Assembly (NCBI GenBank): GCA_903813345.2
Contig: CAIIXF020000004.1
Coordinates: 18,151,513-18,215,512 of the forward strand
Length of the DNA stretch: 64,000 bases
Reading direction: 5' to 3'
From: Owenia fusiformis
Taxonomy: Eukaryota; Annelida; Polychaeta; Sabellida; Oweniidae
The position numbers were made by a program, and so were the translations under genes. Under the pieces are notes generated by a model. That model saw nothing but the letters and a program-made list of their open reading frames with translations, did no database searches and was not told where the DNA came from. This document shows, one piece after another, positions 14,271 to 28,885 of this stretch (position 1 is its first letter; the number at the start of each line of letters is the position of its first letter).

Positions 14271-17200
14271 AAGCTTGCATTCCCAAATGCAACTTTCGGC
14301 TGTCGGCTAACCTACTATTTATGACCATTTACTCGTTTACCTCATTCATATATGAATGGGACAGTAGCGGGTTCTATTGATATTTAAATGAGTTGCCCAC
14401 GTGACATTCGCGAATACAAGCTTTTTCTCAGTCAAAAATAAAAAAAATTATAGCTCAATTAGAACATCGCATTCACAATGACAAACCAGTTATTTACTGC
14501 TAGTTCGTGCGTGACAATGGATGTCTTAAAGTACTGTTACAAAGGATATCAAACGCAATAACTATCCAGGGGGACAAATTTAAACGTCCGTATACCCGTA
14601 CATGTTTGAGTGTATCATCGGTCCATCCTACCATCAAATTGTTAGAAGTGCAATTTAAATGTGATAAATTCCTCACAATAATTTGCCACAATTGCAAATT
14701 GGCATCACTTCAATTTGGCAAATTGCATGGACTTGTTTCATCTTGCACCCCAAGCAATTGTAAGAAGTCAAAGATTAGCCATCTGTGAAACGTGATAGAT
14801 GACTCGTGTAATAATTGTAAGACCCCGTCCCGTTCCCTTAAACTTCATTAAGGCGCTCTAGCGTTTAGACATCTTACTTGATCACGATTGGAATTATCCT
14901 CTCATTTTCAAATGAGATAGCACTACTGTTGTGATATTAGTGAGTTTAAACTTGTAATGTTTATAACAACCTAAATGTGAACGGAAAATTTTAAGCGATG
15001 ACTTTGTATGGGCGATTTGTCATATGTCCTGCATATGTATAGGTTGGCGTTTCGATTTTATATGCAAGCTTAAACTCCCTATTAAAAGACGCGCACGGGA
15101 AAATCAAGTAATTTACATGATTAACGGGTGTATTTTCAATCGAGGAGTCTGAAAAATGTCTAGTATATGTACCCTCTTGCGACGATACGAAGGTACGAAA
15201 TATTCGTTCATTTTAAAGACAACATCACTTTTCAGTCTCATTGACATACTATCTTCACGAATTTCAAGTGATTCTGCGAAACAAATCACTTTACCACCAC
15301 TCATGAAAATGAAGTTGCGTAGTTTTGTAAATGGAAGATGCAGTTGCTTAAGTTTGATATGTTTCCATCAGGGTCCAACCGTTATTCAGAGGGCAGGGGA
15401 CATTATTTCTTCACTACAATGTATATTAGTCGAGTATGCGCGGGCTTGATGGAGAGTCGCTGATTTAATTTTACTTTACTTTGGTGATATCAGTATCAAT
15501 TGTTAGAGGTTTAAAGATATGCTAGGCAGATAAGTAGGTCAGTATTACATAATCATGAAATGAATAAGTCTGAAAATACAATTGGTCAGAATGTACTAAA
15601 ACCTGCTTGAAACTGAAAAACATTGCATGCTCTATTCCACACAATTTGGAGGCTTTTGAAATTCGCAGTAACAATGAATAAGTGACTGTATATAATCATT
15701 GCATAGAAAACACTTCATGTAGTGTTTATCATTGTTGTTGTTCAAATATTACGTATTTTGTGTTTTGTTCACACAGAGACAATTGTGATCTGGTATGCGG
15801 GTGAAATTGATGAAGTTGAATAGAGCGACCAAGTAAAGATTTCCCTTTGATCTTCCAATTACAACACAGAATATGTCAAATTGTATTTGAACAGTCCCAT
15901 CAATGTTATTAAACATATTTGTTCAAGAAGATATTTATTTGTGTCTGAAGCACTTTAAGGAAGTAGGCGTTTGTGTAATTCATTTAATAACAATCGTCCA
16001 TTCGATTTGACATATATAGGAACGATGATGGGAATAAATACAATAAATTCTTGAAATAATCTTTATTGATAATCCTTAAAAGTCACAATTATTTGTAGTT
16101 AACAATGCAGTACAAAGTTATTTCTAATTTCATAAATGTGTTTTGTCGCTCGTCCAGGCCATTAGAATGTGGATGATAGGTAAAATCCATTCCCGATCAA
16201 TATTTATCAAACTGCATGTATCTTTTACTTGATAAGTTTACTTAGAACCTCGGCTAATCATTTTCATGAAATATAAACCACAGTTACATTTAATACAATG
16301 CGTTCATTATTCGATCCCTATTCGCTATAATAACCTAAGTTGGCATCGCAACTGTATATGCACTATTAATATACTGAGTTAGCCATTGCATGCTCTTTTT
16401 TACTTTAATGATGTGTGTGGATGATAACAATATTCTTGAAAAGGCTTTCTTCGTTATAATGGTACTTTTTCGATGGTCGATGCAGTGTGTTTAAATTGTT
16501 TTGATTGTTGTTTTTATCTTTCCCGTATTCCCCTTTGTGGTTCTCACATGGATTCATATGATATAAGAGGATTAAAGCAAGTATTGAATACGAGGCAGGC
16601 TTTTCCAAAATGAGGACCTCTCTTGAGATAAGTTGCGAGACAAATGCGTTCGTTAGAACTGGTATAGATATAAGCAAATAACTCTTAGTATTATTGTAAC
16701 AAGACAGTTTGATGGATTCAACAGAGTTCACTTTGCTTTCAGAGGCATCCATCAGCTTTGACAGCCAAAACTGTTCGAGCAGTTACACTACATCGTTCCC
16801 AGTTCACGATTGAACAATGTCAAATAACACATAATATATTATCACAAAAGTATGTACCAGATGATGAGACATCCTTCAAACATGGGGATGCATATTATAA
16901 ACGGATTGATGTCTTCCTTCCAGAAGGATTAATTTTTAATTTTCACGAAAATATAATCGTTGATATCGAAAGAAACGGGGCACCAACCTACAGATATCGA
17001 AAACGTTTAAAAAGCAATTGTCTTGAATAAATAATTTAACGGTTGACAAAAAGGGTATACATGTATAGTTCATGTCTTTGTACAGAGGGTTGGTTTATAT
17101 GGTGTCAGCTTTAAGTCAATGTTGTGATAGCTTCACAGAGTATTTGTAATGTATACACCCTTCTCTTTAAGGGCACTCGACACCTTTTCAAGACCAGATC

Positions 17201-18879
17201 AAATACCTTGTTAGCGGTAACAAGATGTAAAAGCGCCAACGTCAGTGTGTTTATATGGATAAATAGAACTGGAAAATACACAAAGAGGGCATGGTGAGGA
17301 GGAACATTGTTGCATCCTAGAACTAGTAATTCCAATTAAGAATGTTCCAGGGAAACATTGTGTTTGATAATGATATCTGAGGCAGGGAATCATTATAGCC
17401 ATTAGGAATGAAATGAAAATAATCCTCGGCATTTAAACGAAATGCCTCAAGATTAAACAGCCATTTCCTCGGGTCATTTGGACCTTGAAAATAAAGTGTA
17501 CCCATTGAAATCTCATGATTATTCATATGTTTAAGAAATCATTGAACGACTGGATTTGCAAGATACACGATCAATTATCAGTTAGCTTACAGAAAATATA
17601 TCTGCTTGTGATCTCAGTTCAATTACAGAAAATACTACTTAACTTATAAAAGACACTGTTGTGTATATTTAATCTGGGGACTTTTGTGTGACCATGGTAA
17701 ACATTAACAAGGGTCGTGTGAATGGCTACCATTAAGATAGAGATTACGGGTATTAACTAGTAAGGCGGTTAATAATGGTGCTAAATCTTGGTATTTACCC
17801 CGTATTTACATTCCACGCATGTCAATACATGTGCATTATTTACTACAGTTCCCGAAATTCGATTTTAGAAAACTTTTGTATCCCGCTTCAATCGTACTTT
17901 TATTTTATTGAATCGCATATTGGGTTTTCTTTCTATGAATTGTAGTACGTTTAGCTGTTTCATTTTCCTGTTTTGTTTCGTTAGACTATTTTGTGTCTTT
18001 CAGCAAAACATCAACAGTGCTGTATTATCGTTCTCAAATCATCAGTTGGTCCGCAGTTAATCACAGTACTACAATGGAGGGCCGAGAATAGATGCCACGC
18101 GGTTCTCTTTGTCCAAAGCTTGTGATTCAAAGAGAATGTGGATTGCAATATCCAAACCTGGGTTCTAATGCAAATAAGCGTGAAATTTTGGCAGAGAGCA
18201 TATTTTATGACATATAAAATCAACCCCAATTAAACAGTAATTAAGCAAATGGTAACTAAAGTGTTAGACCTCACAAGACTTTGATTGGAGAAATATGAAT
18301 TGGTAAAAATAATTATCCAAATAACACACACCCAAGTCAAGCTCACAAAATTATCTTAGTTATGTTGACATAAAGAGTCAATAAAATATAGTACTAAATC
18401 GTATTATGATTGCGTCACACAGCCCATGGGTCATTTAAAATAAATCATAAATTCTCAATATCTATAGCTTAAAACCTGATGATTTCTTTGATTTTGGAGG
18501 TTTAAAGCTAAGGAAACTACTTGCAAAAGTACGTATTAACGACAACTGCAGCTCATTTACAATCGATTCATTTTATTTTTAATATCAAAGTCAATCTGCT
18601 TATAGAACAGAGATTTTTACATTTATTTATAATTCGATCATATCATATTCTGTAGAATACCCCAGGCACATTGACTGGTTACATTTGTTAGGTTTTGTCG
18701 ACCACTCTTGCGCATTTAGACCACACTGGCGTAGGATGATGTATGAGGTGACGAAACTATCACCAGATGTAGTTCCTAAGAATTATATCCAAGTGTAAAA
18801 GTTTAGAATATATAGCAATATGTTATGTGCTTGGTATACTGCCACTTTAACATTGTAACTGCATACGACCATTACTTTA
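14271..18879. other. Non-coding, no supported gene
   Basis: Contains short open frames at 14507-14788, 15156-15449, 16405-16752 and 16713-17030, none of which I recognise. The last has an acceptor-like TTTGCTTTCAG before it and protein-like composition but no partner exon. Confidence 0.4.
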
Positions 18880-19325
18880 CAAGACGTGTCAAATATTTGG
18901 TTCTTCATTGGGCAATGATCACCTGATCGGTGAGTTACTTTAAAAGACGTGTCAATTAATATTTGGTTCCTCATTGGGCAATGATCCCCATGATCGGTGA
19001 GTTACTTTAAAAGACGTGTCAGATTTTTGGTTCTTCATTGTGCAATGATCCCCCAGATCGGTGAGTTACTTTAAAAGACGTGTCAAATATTTGGTTCTTC
19101 ATTGGGCAATGATCCCCATGATCGGTGAGTTACTTTAAAAGACGTGTCAAATAGTTAGTTCTTCATTGGGCAATGATCCCCCTGATTGGTGAGTTACTTT
19201 GAAAGACGAGTCAAATATTTGGTTCTTCATTGGGCAATGATCCCCTTGATCGGTGAGTTACTTTAAAAGACGTGTCAAATATTTGGTTCTTCATTGGGCA
19301 ATGATCCCCATGATCGGTGAACTTT
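18880..19325. repeat. 64-bp tandem array
   Basis: Seven copies of about 64 bp: AAGACGTGTCAAATATTTGG, TTCTTCATTGGGCAATGATC and CCCATGATCGGTGAGTTACT. Most units hold a good splice-donor-like CG|GTGAGT on the plus strand; no matching exon was identified nearby. Confidence 0.93.
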
Positions 19326-20331
19326 CACATTTATTGAAGAATGTCAAACCTCAAAAGAAGATAAACTAAGGGTTTGGTTACTTTATTTACTTTTGCTTGG
19401 GATCATATTGACAAGCAGGGTATAATAAATAGCAATTACCTAGAAAATCCATAATCGTAAATACATCCAAGGAATTCAATTAGCACAACTAATATAAGTT
19501 TAGAGGCACTTCCAAGTCAATGGATTTATACACTCACACAATATTTTACAGTTTTTACACTAAAAGCAGACACCTTCAGAAATAAGATACTTCGGTTGAC
19601 AACCACTCGTCTCCCGGGTACAGTTACGATCGCGTATTTTAAAAACTACTATTTTGAAAACTAGCTAGAGTGATTAATCAGGAGTTTTCTTGTTTTAGAT
19701 AATCAAGCGAATGTTGAACGTACACTACAATGTCTTGTCATTTATTCACCTTAAGTTTGAAAAATGTCACCATTAAGTTCATGTTAAACTGAAATCAAAA
19801 TAACTCAATAATGATTGGGGCACAAGAAGATTAGCTCAGTGGTACCGAAATGTCGAGACGAGGTCGAGCGAATGCAAGGGTAAGCTTAAGTATCTTTAAC
19901 GCAATATCTAGATCACCCTGTATATCCATGCATCAGCTATTTTGGCACCTGAACCCATCCTATTAGAAGATGAGACTATTTTCTTCAGACATACGAGTAT
20001 AGCTTGAAATCTCAAATGTCACCATCTAAAGTAATTGAAAGTTGCTTTAAGCCTTTTTATCGTTTACCAATACATAATAGATATAGTATTTTACACAGCC
20101 TCCCTCGGTAATTCAAGCCCTCATGAAAATGTATAGAATTTTCAAATTATTCGCATCTTTGAATTATTGTGTTCATGTTTTGTTAATTAATGTGAGTCTC
20201 GAAGTACCCTTGCATGATTGCATTTGTGTGCATTTAATATTGCCCTTGAGTTTCTTCATTGTCATTTAAAATAATGGATTTTAGTGTATAGTTACCATAA
20301 CTTCTGAACTCTGTGTCAAGTTGACATGGGA

Positions 20332-20665
20332 CAATGGTGCCAATATGGTGGGGTCTGGTGGTGCCAAAATGGTGGGGTCTGGTGATGCCAATATGGTGGG
20401 GTCTGGTGATGCCAAAATGGTGGGATCTGGTGATGCCAATATGGTGGGGTCTGGTGATGCCAAAATGGTGGGGTCTGGTGATGCCAAAATGGTGGGGTCT
20501 GGTGATGCCAAAATGGTGGGGTCTGGTGATGCCAAAATGGTGGGGTCTGGTGATGCCAAAATGGTGGGGTCTGGTGATGCCAAAATGGTGGGGTCTGGTG
20601 GTGCCAAATGGTGGGGTCTGGTGGTGCCAAAATGGTGGGGTCTGGTGGTGCCAAAATGAGCCTGG
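20332..20665. repeat. 24-bp minisatellite
   Basis: About 14 copies of GCCAAAATGGTGGGGTCTGG plus TGAT or TGGT. The period is a multiple of three, so several frames stay open on both strands (112, 119, 108 and 112 codons); none has a flanking gene structure. Confidence 0.94.
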
Positions 20666-21940
20666 TGGTGCCGTTTGCAGGAAAGTGTACTAGATGATCA
20701 TATTGAAGAAAACCATAGCGGGAATCAAAGGTCTTGCGATCCGCGATGATCTCATGACGTAAGCAAAGCTGATGATTCAGCCTATGCTAAATAAGGTGAT
20801 TTTAATAATAATGCAACACACGAGATCGACCGTACAAACTAAGACAGACATTTTTACGTGGGTGGGTAGTCCTGGAATAAATAGCCCATTTACGCATACG
20901 TAGTTTGTTATTGCACTAAGCGCTATTGTCATAATAATGTTCACCACCCTCCAACCGCCCCCCACCACGGGCCTGACTTCAGATAAAAAGTCAATCGATC
21001 CCCTGTGGATACGTCAAAAAATTGCCCAAAGGCATATAACCCCGAGACGTGAAATACTTCTGAACAATCTCTGCCCATTACGTAATTCAATTGAGCGTAT
21101 GTTATCCTATTACAGGGATCTATTATTCACTTTAGGCTATACTTTTCCCCGAGGGTGTCGCAACTAGCCCTAATTATCTTTACAAGGCCGATAATGATTT
21201 CTTCATTGTTTCAATTCTCCCGAGATAATCACATGCTGAAACTTAGTTTTTCAGAAAATCGAAATATGGCCGACTAAAGACTTCCTTTAAATAACTATTT
21301 TGACACATGGGACTATGTTCGGTGACAAATGCATTCGGATCTGTAAAATTGGACGGTGGTTAATTGACATTAAAGCAGTGAACGACCAGTAGAGAAAGTT
21401 AGTTAAATTAGAAAGTTGTTGGTACGCTTCAAAGTTGACAATGGCCTTGTATTTTTAGAAATAATGCCATAACCTGGAACACGATTATGAGTAAAATCGA
21501 AGCACTATATAGTTCTTGGTTATTATTGGCTTTATGATAGACTTGTGTCCAATGAGGCTTGAACGTACATCAAACTAATGCTTACTTTATGCATCCATCT
21601 CAATATTATGCGGGAGCAGTGCGTCTTTTAGGCTTATATTAGCCCACTTATTAGTCTTAATATTCGTTTGGGGCACAACGGCGGGTCGCCAAACTCTGAC
21701 GGAAGGTTAATGTCGGTTATTTTATTCATCCTCGGTTTATTAGAGTGTCATAATAATACATTTGAGAACTTTATGTTTTCATGGACTTCGAGAAATAGAC
21801 TGGAAAGAAGCCCTCATTGTCTCAATGAGCTCGGCCTATTAGTCCGGAGTTAATACACTGCTAGACGGATCTTTAAAAAGTTTATCGCTCTGTGATTTCG
21901 GTAATAGTACTTAACAGAAATTTAAAAAAGGCCTTAGTTA

Positions 21941-22207
21941 ATGTCCTGTTTAATTTAAGAACCCCTATTCTATCTTTCGAAAATGGATTCTAGCAATACT
22001 ATCTAAAAGGATACTTACTTGTTGAGATTCGATCAACTTGAGTTCATGGTGTATGTCCCCATGTTGAGTCAATGTGTCCTTGCTGAAATCCTCATTTTCT
22101 CAGAAGAACTCAAGTTGATCGAGTCTCAACAAACTATAGATTGATGCAGGATAGTATTGCTAGAATCCATTTTCAAAAGTAAGAACAGGGGTTCTTAAAC
22201 AGGACAT
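21941..22207. mobile_element. 267-bp foldback element
   Basis: Long imperfect inverted repeat: the left arm starts ATGTCCTGTTTAA and runs through GGATTCTAGCAATACTATC and GAGATTCGATCAACTTGAG; the right arm carries the complements and ends TTAAACAGGACAT. The loop is about 50 bp. The RNA would fold into one long hairpin. Confidence 0.75.
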
Positions 22208-25200
22208 TGGGCTTGCTTTTTGGAACTTTTTGTTGGTACTTTAACCTTTTTTTCAATTATTTTGAAATGACACAACTTAACGTAAAATGTAAGAAACTCG
22301 ATCTATTCTTAAAAACAATGTGGTGCACGTTTAGATCTAACAACAACAAGATCTAACAACTTTTACTGGGAAAAGTTATTTCACTCATTTGATATAAATT
22401 TTCAAGAGTTCCGATCCGTCTCTTCAGTTACTGGTCTAAACATGTCCCTGGTGCCCGATATTGTCCCCTGGTAGTTAATTGTCACGCAACAGAGAACTTT
22501 ACCAATGCCAAGCCGACCAATCAGAGGTGTTGGCTGTTCTGGGTGATAAATGTTAGAAACTTAAATCACATGACAATATCTGCTTTTAACTGTCTGGACC
22601 ATTTATCACAAAGCTGTCTTGCACTTTTAGTCATTTTGAAATCCCTATAGGAAATAACTATTAGTGGGTCTGTTAGAATTATAGCAAACTTAAAACAGAT
22701 GAACATTCCTCTCCATAAGGTTGGCGACCGGGAGTCACCTTATGGATCACTCATCGAAGCCTCGTTATGGCTTTATCATAAAAAATCAGTTATATTATAA
22801 TCAAGGAACAAAGCTAAGATTCCAACTTTGACAAGCTGATATGCTACCCATTGATATTTGGTTGCCAAGAAACTTATCGCGAAATTCTTGAGTTTGTGTC
22901 AATAATTCCATAGAGGACCATTATAACATTTTCATCCCATAACTTGTTAACGGGCTCAGCTCTAGCTTAGTGAAACAGTTCCTAGTGCTCATTAGAGTCT
23001 TATTTAGCTTGCGATCTCAAGCTAATGATACCGTGACTTCGTGGATTTTGAGATAAATGGACCTGGAGAGAGCTACCACAGAAAAGATACCTGATTCTGA
23101 AATTTATCCTGCTCAAAATAGTCTCAAAAATCACTTCGCCATCTCTAGAAATTAGAAATGTTTCCTGATAGAATAGTACTTACCCTATCGATAGGAAACT
23201 TCGATTCATTTGTCAAACACTAGATGGCACTGTCCCAGGCCAGGAAATGGAAAAAGCTTTTCATACAGGAAATAAAATTACCAACTCCGGACGATATTCC
23301 TAGCGTAACTTTCCCGAAGAATTTCGTGAGTGTATGAAATACATTTACTATCCTGAAGAAATCACTGAGTTTGTGTGTTAAACTTAGCTGTCTAGACCAA
23401 TCGTCTGATGAGGTTTGTACTAAATAACTAGTAAGCAATTTGACATATCCAAAGATGTCATTGACAATTTTAAGAGACGCCATTGGGAATCTCGCATTTA
23501 TCGATAATACACGCCTTTGTAAGCTTACATGTATTTTCAGTAAGTCACCATACATTAAACTTTATAATATTAAATATACGTTCAATAACAGGACTAAGTT
23601 TTTGTTGGTTTATGGACATTCATTGCTTTGATATAACTTTTTCAAAAGATTTTTACTGACATTTTCCGTCTATTGAAATTGTAATTGTAATTCGTTTGAA
23701 AGTTAAGATAGACAACCAAATGCATACTTCTCGTTTTTGCAGACTGAATAAATGCACGCTGGATTGACTTCTGACCTTAATCCCGTAGATAAGGATCGCG
23801 TTCCCGCGGGAAATTATTCTCCTGCAGTCGGTATTGTAAATTGGAGGAATTGCATCCCATGGGATATTTTCTCAGCCAATTTAGGCATTGTTGAATCTGA
23901 TAAAGTTACTTTTGACGATACCATGGCATAAGTATGATGTGTTACTAGCTCTCCGGAACACATTTCCGGCCTATGCAAGCTCAGTGCCGCATCAAATCTT
24001 TTAATGTTTTATTTCTCCCAAGTTGTCGTTGAGTTTACAGTTTCAAAGATATACGTTCCCTCCCTTATTTGAAATGTACGCACATTTCCAGCCTGTGCAA
24101 GCTCAGTGCCGCATCAAATCTTTAATGGTTTATTTTTCCCAAGTTGCAGCTGATCAGTTTACAATTTAAATGATATACTTTTCTCCCCTTGTTTGAAATG
24201 TATGCACTATGTTGTGAGTTTGGATGAGTTGGGTCATGGGCTTTCAACAGATATTTTGCTTTTGTATTTCATAATAACCAGATTTTCTTTGTGAAAGTAA
24301 CAGACTAATTCATTTAAGGTAGACCCGTGTGCTCAGCTAATCAGTTAAAACTCAAATACCTATATTTTGGTATCGAAAGCTGGAAATAACGTGGCCAACC
24401 TAAAATTTTTGGCAACGTCAGTTTTAATTGAAACATGGTATTACTAAAGTTTGAAAATATGTTTTTATCATTCACTGACTAATTTTTATGAATTAGTTAT
24501 TTTAGAGATTTTCGAAAAAAATATTGTGAAACTAATGATGTCAGCTTTTCATTTCACAAATACTCAAATTTACCGCCATTTTTCAAAAAAGGTTGAAATT
24601 TTTAAATCATCAAATATTCCACTATGCAATGCATGTCACATTATTTTTTAATATAGATTGAACAAAGGACACACTATTTCAGCAATAAAATATCATATCT
24701 AATGTGCTTCTTTAACAAGGTGACAAAAAGTTTTTGAAAAAAAGATTGAAAAATATATCTATGTCAATCTTTTCTAAATATGCAAAACCAATGTTGATTG
24801 TCTAACTATGATAAAAAGAATAATGTGTTTTCAATATTACTTTACCATTAGTTTCTGTGAGAACTAAAATGTTAAAGTGCATTATTCTCTGAAAACGTTC
24901 ATGCATGAATATCGCAAGAGTTCATTTCTCGCTTATCTATCATCCAATTTTTTTCATTCCTTTAAAACCGATGAGGATGGACGTTAAATATCGCTTGCTA
25001 GTATTAAAAGATACATGTTACCTCTAAAATTAAGTTTTGAATAAATTCATGATTTTTAGACCCAAAGTCCTTCAAGAACTTCTTTTTGACATTAAAAAAG
25101 GTTTCACATATCACACTTTGATAACATCGGGTAGCTAAAGTGGTTTAAACTTTATATGGGACCTTTAATGTGATGTTGCACCTTGGTATACCATGATATG

Positions 25201-26378
25201 ATGATAGTTCGGTCAAATATGAAATAGTGCAACCTTTTGAACCCCTTCTATGATACCGTGCCTAGTCCATCTAATTCAACGAAAAATTATAACGTATAAC
25301 AATTGTAAAATGTTATATAAATGGGAGTAGACTTTTGGGAAGATATATCATCAGGGAGACATTGACCAGAGACCATTTGTCCATCTGATATAACAGAGTT
25401 TTTATTCCAATATATTTTCTAAAAGATTTCCTTGGTTCTGGATATTATACATATAGTACCATAATATCCGGATCATTAACCGCCCATAACCTTCCACAAT
25501 AGACCTCATTATGAATAGAATTTCATTTTCTTCGAGTAGAAGATTGCTCAATTAGACTGATAGTGGTTATCGATGCACTGGGTCTGTATTTGATGATTGT
25601 GATGGCGCAATGACCTCGAACTAGACTGTCCTCCATCAATGTCATCCTATACGACACCTGCTTCATATCATATCTCAAACAGCACCATTGTACCGAGTAC
25701 AATCTCTTAGGATAGCTTTGAAACCTTAGGGAAGAAAAATCGTGAATGACTTGCGGGAGTCAATCCTCCTTATAGGATTGTCTTGTGAAATTGCTGACCA
25801 CGTGACAATATGCAACCAATGATATCAGCCAGATGCTAGCACGTGATGATGTCCTTTTCCAGGCACAAAAAGGTAGCACTACAGTAACCTATTAATACAA
25901 CTCCTTAGACACTTCTGTAATGAGTCGATGGTGGATAAAAGCTGTCCAGTCCCTGATGAACAAGGAAATATTGGAATCAAATATGGATGATGACTTAAGG
26001 GCGTTTAAATAATTGACTTGTTTCGAACTTGAGATTGTATATTGTTCACAAACCATGTCTTCTGGGTGATCACTGGTCTGATTAAGTTATGTTAGACTCT
26101 TGCAAAACCCTTTCAGCTTTGGGGTATATTTTGTTTTGGATATACAAAGAAGCTCTGCTTTAAAAGACAATGAAAATGTTATGGTACGATAACCTTTTAG
26201 AACTGATTGTCTTGAAAAGGAACTCTATTAATAATTAATGTATTAACTGTATTAATAGGAGCTGTTAATATATGATTACCGGCAAATAATTCATTTATCT
26301 CTTTGACTAATTGATTAATAAGAATCCGAATGATGGTACAGGCGTTATGTGTATTGGAAGTCAATAAAGTATGTAATC
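22208..26378. other. Non-coding apart from the 122-bp duplication
   Basis: No gene seen. A 111-codon minus-strand frame at 23220-23555 has no recognisable motif. A small imperfect hairpin around CCATAAGG...CCTTATGG lies at 22714-22746. Confidence 0.5.
23959..24205. repeat. 122-bp tandem duplication
   Basis: Two diverged copies (23959 and 24081) sharing TGCAAGCTCAGTGCCGCATC, TTTCCCAAGTTG and GAAATGTA(C/T)GCA. No gene was recognised. Confidence 0.85.
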
Positions 26379-28308
26379 AACACATGGGTATGGTTTTGTA
26401 TAGTATATTCTATCAATCTGTAATATACTGCAGTAGGGGGTCTACACATGGGTATGGTTTTGTAGAGTATATTCTATCAATCTGTAATATACTGCAGTAG
26501 AGGGTCTACATATGGGTATGGTTTTGTAGAGTATATTCTATCAATCTGTAATATACTGCAGTAGGGGGTCTACACATGGGTATGGTTTTGTAGAGTATAT
26601 TCTATCAATCTGTAATATACTGCAGTAGGGGGTCTACACATGGGTATGGTTTTGTAGAGTATATTCTATCAATCTGTAATATACTGCAGTAGGGGGTCTA
26701 CACATGGGTATGGTTTTGTAGAGTATATTCTATCAATCTGTAATATACTGCAGTAGGGGGTCTACACATGGGTATGGTTTTGTAGAGTATATTCTATCAA
26801 TCTGTAATATACTGAAGTAGGGGGTCTACACATGGGTATGGTTTTGTAGAGTATATTCTATCAATCTGTAATATACTGCAGTAGGGGGTCTACACATGGG
26901 TATGGTTTTGTAGAGTATATTCTATCAATCTGTAATATACTGCAGTAGGGGGTCTACACATGGGTATGGTTTTGTATAGTATATTCTATCAATCTGTAAT
27001 ATACTACTGCAGTAGAGGGTCTACACATGGGTATGGTTTTGTAGAGTATATTCTATCAATCTGTAATATACTGCAGTAGGGGGTCTACACATGGGTATGG
27101 TTTTGTAGAGTATATTCTATCAAACTGTAATATACTGCAGTAAGGGGTCTACGCACGGGTATGGCTTTGTATAGTATATTCTATCAATCTGTAATATACT
27201 ACTGCAGTAGAGGGTCTACACATGGGTATGGTTTTGTAGAGTATATTCTATCAATCTGTAATATACTGCAGTAGAGGGTCTACACATGGGTATGGTTTTG
27301 TAGAGTATATTCTATCAATCTGTAATATACTGCAGTAGTGGGTCTACACATGGGTATGGTTTTGTAGAGTATATTCTATCAATCTGTAATATACTACTGC
27401 AGTAGAGGGTCTACACATGGGTATGGTTTTGTAGAGTATATTCTATCAATCTGTAATATACTGCAGTAGGGGGTCTACACATGGGTATGGTTTTGTATAG
27501 TATATTCTATCAATCTGTATATACTGCAGTAGAGGGTCTACACATGGGTATGGTTTTGTAGAGTATATTCTATCAATCTGTAATATACTGCAGTAGTGGG
27601 TCTACACATGGGTATGGTTTTGTAGAGTATATTCTATCAATCTGTAATATACTGCAGTAGTGGGTCTACACATGGGTATGGTTTTGTATAGTATATTCTA
27701 TCAATCTGTAATATACTGCAGTAGGGGGTCTACACATGGGTATGGTTTTGTATAGTATATTCTATCAATCTGTAATATACTGCAGTAGGGGGTCTACACA
27801 TGGGTATGGTTTTGTATAGTATATTCTATCAATCTGTAATATACTGCAGTAGGGGGTCTACACATGGGTATGGTTTTGTAGAGTATATTCTATCAATCTG
27901 TAATATACTGTAGTAGGGGGTCTACACATGGGTCTGGTTTTGTAGAGTATATTCTATCAATCTGTAATATACTGCAGTAGGGGGTCTACACATGGGTATG
28001 GTTTTGTATAGTATATTCTATCAATCTGTAATATACTGCAGTAGGGGGTCTACACATGGGTATGGTTTTGTAGAGTATATTCTATCAATCTGTAATATAC
28101 TGCAGTAGGGGGTCTACACATGGGTATGGTTTTGTAGAGTATATTCTATCAATCTGTAATATACTGCAGTAGGGGGTCTACACATGGGTATGGTTTTGTA
28201 GAGTATATTCTATCAATCTGTAATATACTGCAGTAGGGGGTCTACACATGGGTATGGTTTTGTAGAGTATATTCTATCAATCTGTAATATACTGCAGTAG
28301 GGGGTCTT
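26379..28308. repeat. 64-bp satellite-like array
   Basis: About 30 highly uniform copies of a 64-bp unit: TACACATGGGTATGGTTTTG, TAGAGTATATTCTATCAATC and TGTAATATACTGCAGTAGGG. Variants such as TAGAG/TATAG and an extra ACT before CTGCAG (near 27005, 27200 and 27400, about 197 bp apart) mark a three-unit higher-order period. Its uniformity points to recent expansion or ongoing homogenisation. Confidence 0.96.
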
Positions 28309-28625
28309 CGGGTAGGGAATGTGTAGGGTTCGTCATTGATGGGATTTGTATAAAGTCGAATTATCCCAATTATGTATGTAATGTAATATATAAGTCAATT
28401 AGTTTTCATATGTCAATATCAATCCATGTTATTTAGTCAATTTACAAGTAGATTACTAATTCCATTATTCGCATTGTGAAGCGAACTATTCAAGAAAAAC
28501 ACTTCCTATGAATATGGTTAAGATATAATTCTGAGTGACATCATCTTATCAACTTTTGAGTGACATCATCATTATCAAACTATCAATAAAAGCACGAATT
28601 GGCTTAGAAATCAATGGGATATGAT

Positions 28626-28885
28626 ATTGATTACACCGAGATTTATCACATGCTCTATGATTTCAACGAGATTTATCACACGGCCTTATGATTTCAACGA
28701 GATTTATAACGTGGCCACGAGATTGCAACGGGATCACATGATCCTATGATTTCAACGAGATTTATATCCTGATCATATGATTGCAACGGAATTTATAACA
28801 TGACCATATGATTGCAACATGATTTACCACATGATCCTATGATTGCAACAATATCTATTAAACGACCCTATGATTGCAGCGATCT
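28626..28885. repeat. About 30-bp degenerate tandem array
   Basis: Eight or so diverged units of the form TATGATTTCAACGAGATTTA plus TCACATGGCC, drifting to ATGATTGCAACATGATTTAC rightwards. Confidence 0.8.

Noticed and set aside
16713-17030. Plus-strand frame with protein-like composition and an acceptor-like sequence upstream
   Set aside because: No family recognised, the apparent start is TTG, and no partner exon or donor was found; kept only as a candidate terminal exon.
19827-19895. tRNA-like stretch TTAGCTCAGTGGTACC followed by GGTCGAGCGAAT
   Set aside because: The A box is good but the B box is poor and no cloverleaf closes; perhaps a tRNA-derived SINE scrap, not a tRNA gene.
20281-20693. 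Low-complexity frames of 108-119 codons
   Set aside because: A 24-bp minisatellite keeps several frames open at once; no gene structure around it.
23220-23555. 111-codon minus-strand frame
   Set aside because: No motif, no splice context and no relationship to the neuroligin or CDC20 exons.
26379-28308. Regular direct repeats that could be mistaken for a CRISPR array
   Set aside because: No unique spacers: the whole 64-bp unit repeats, and the genome is eukaryotic.
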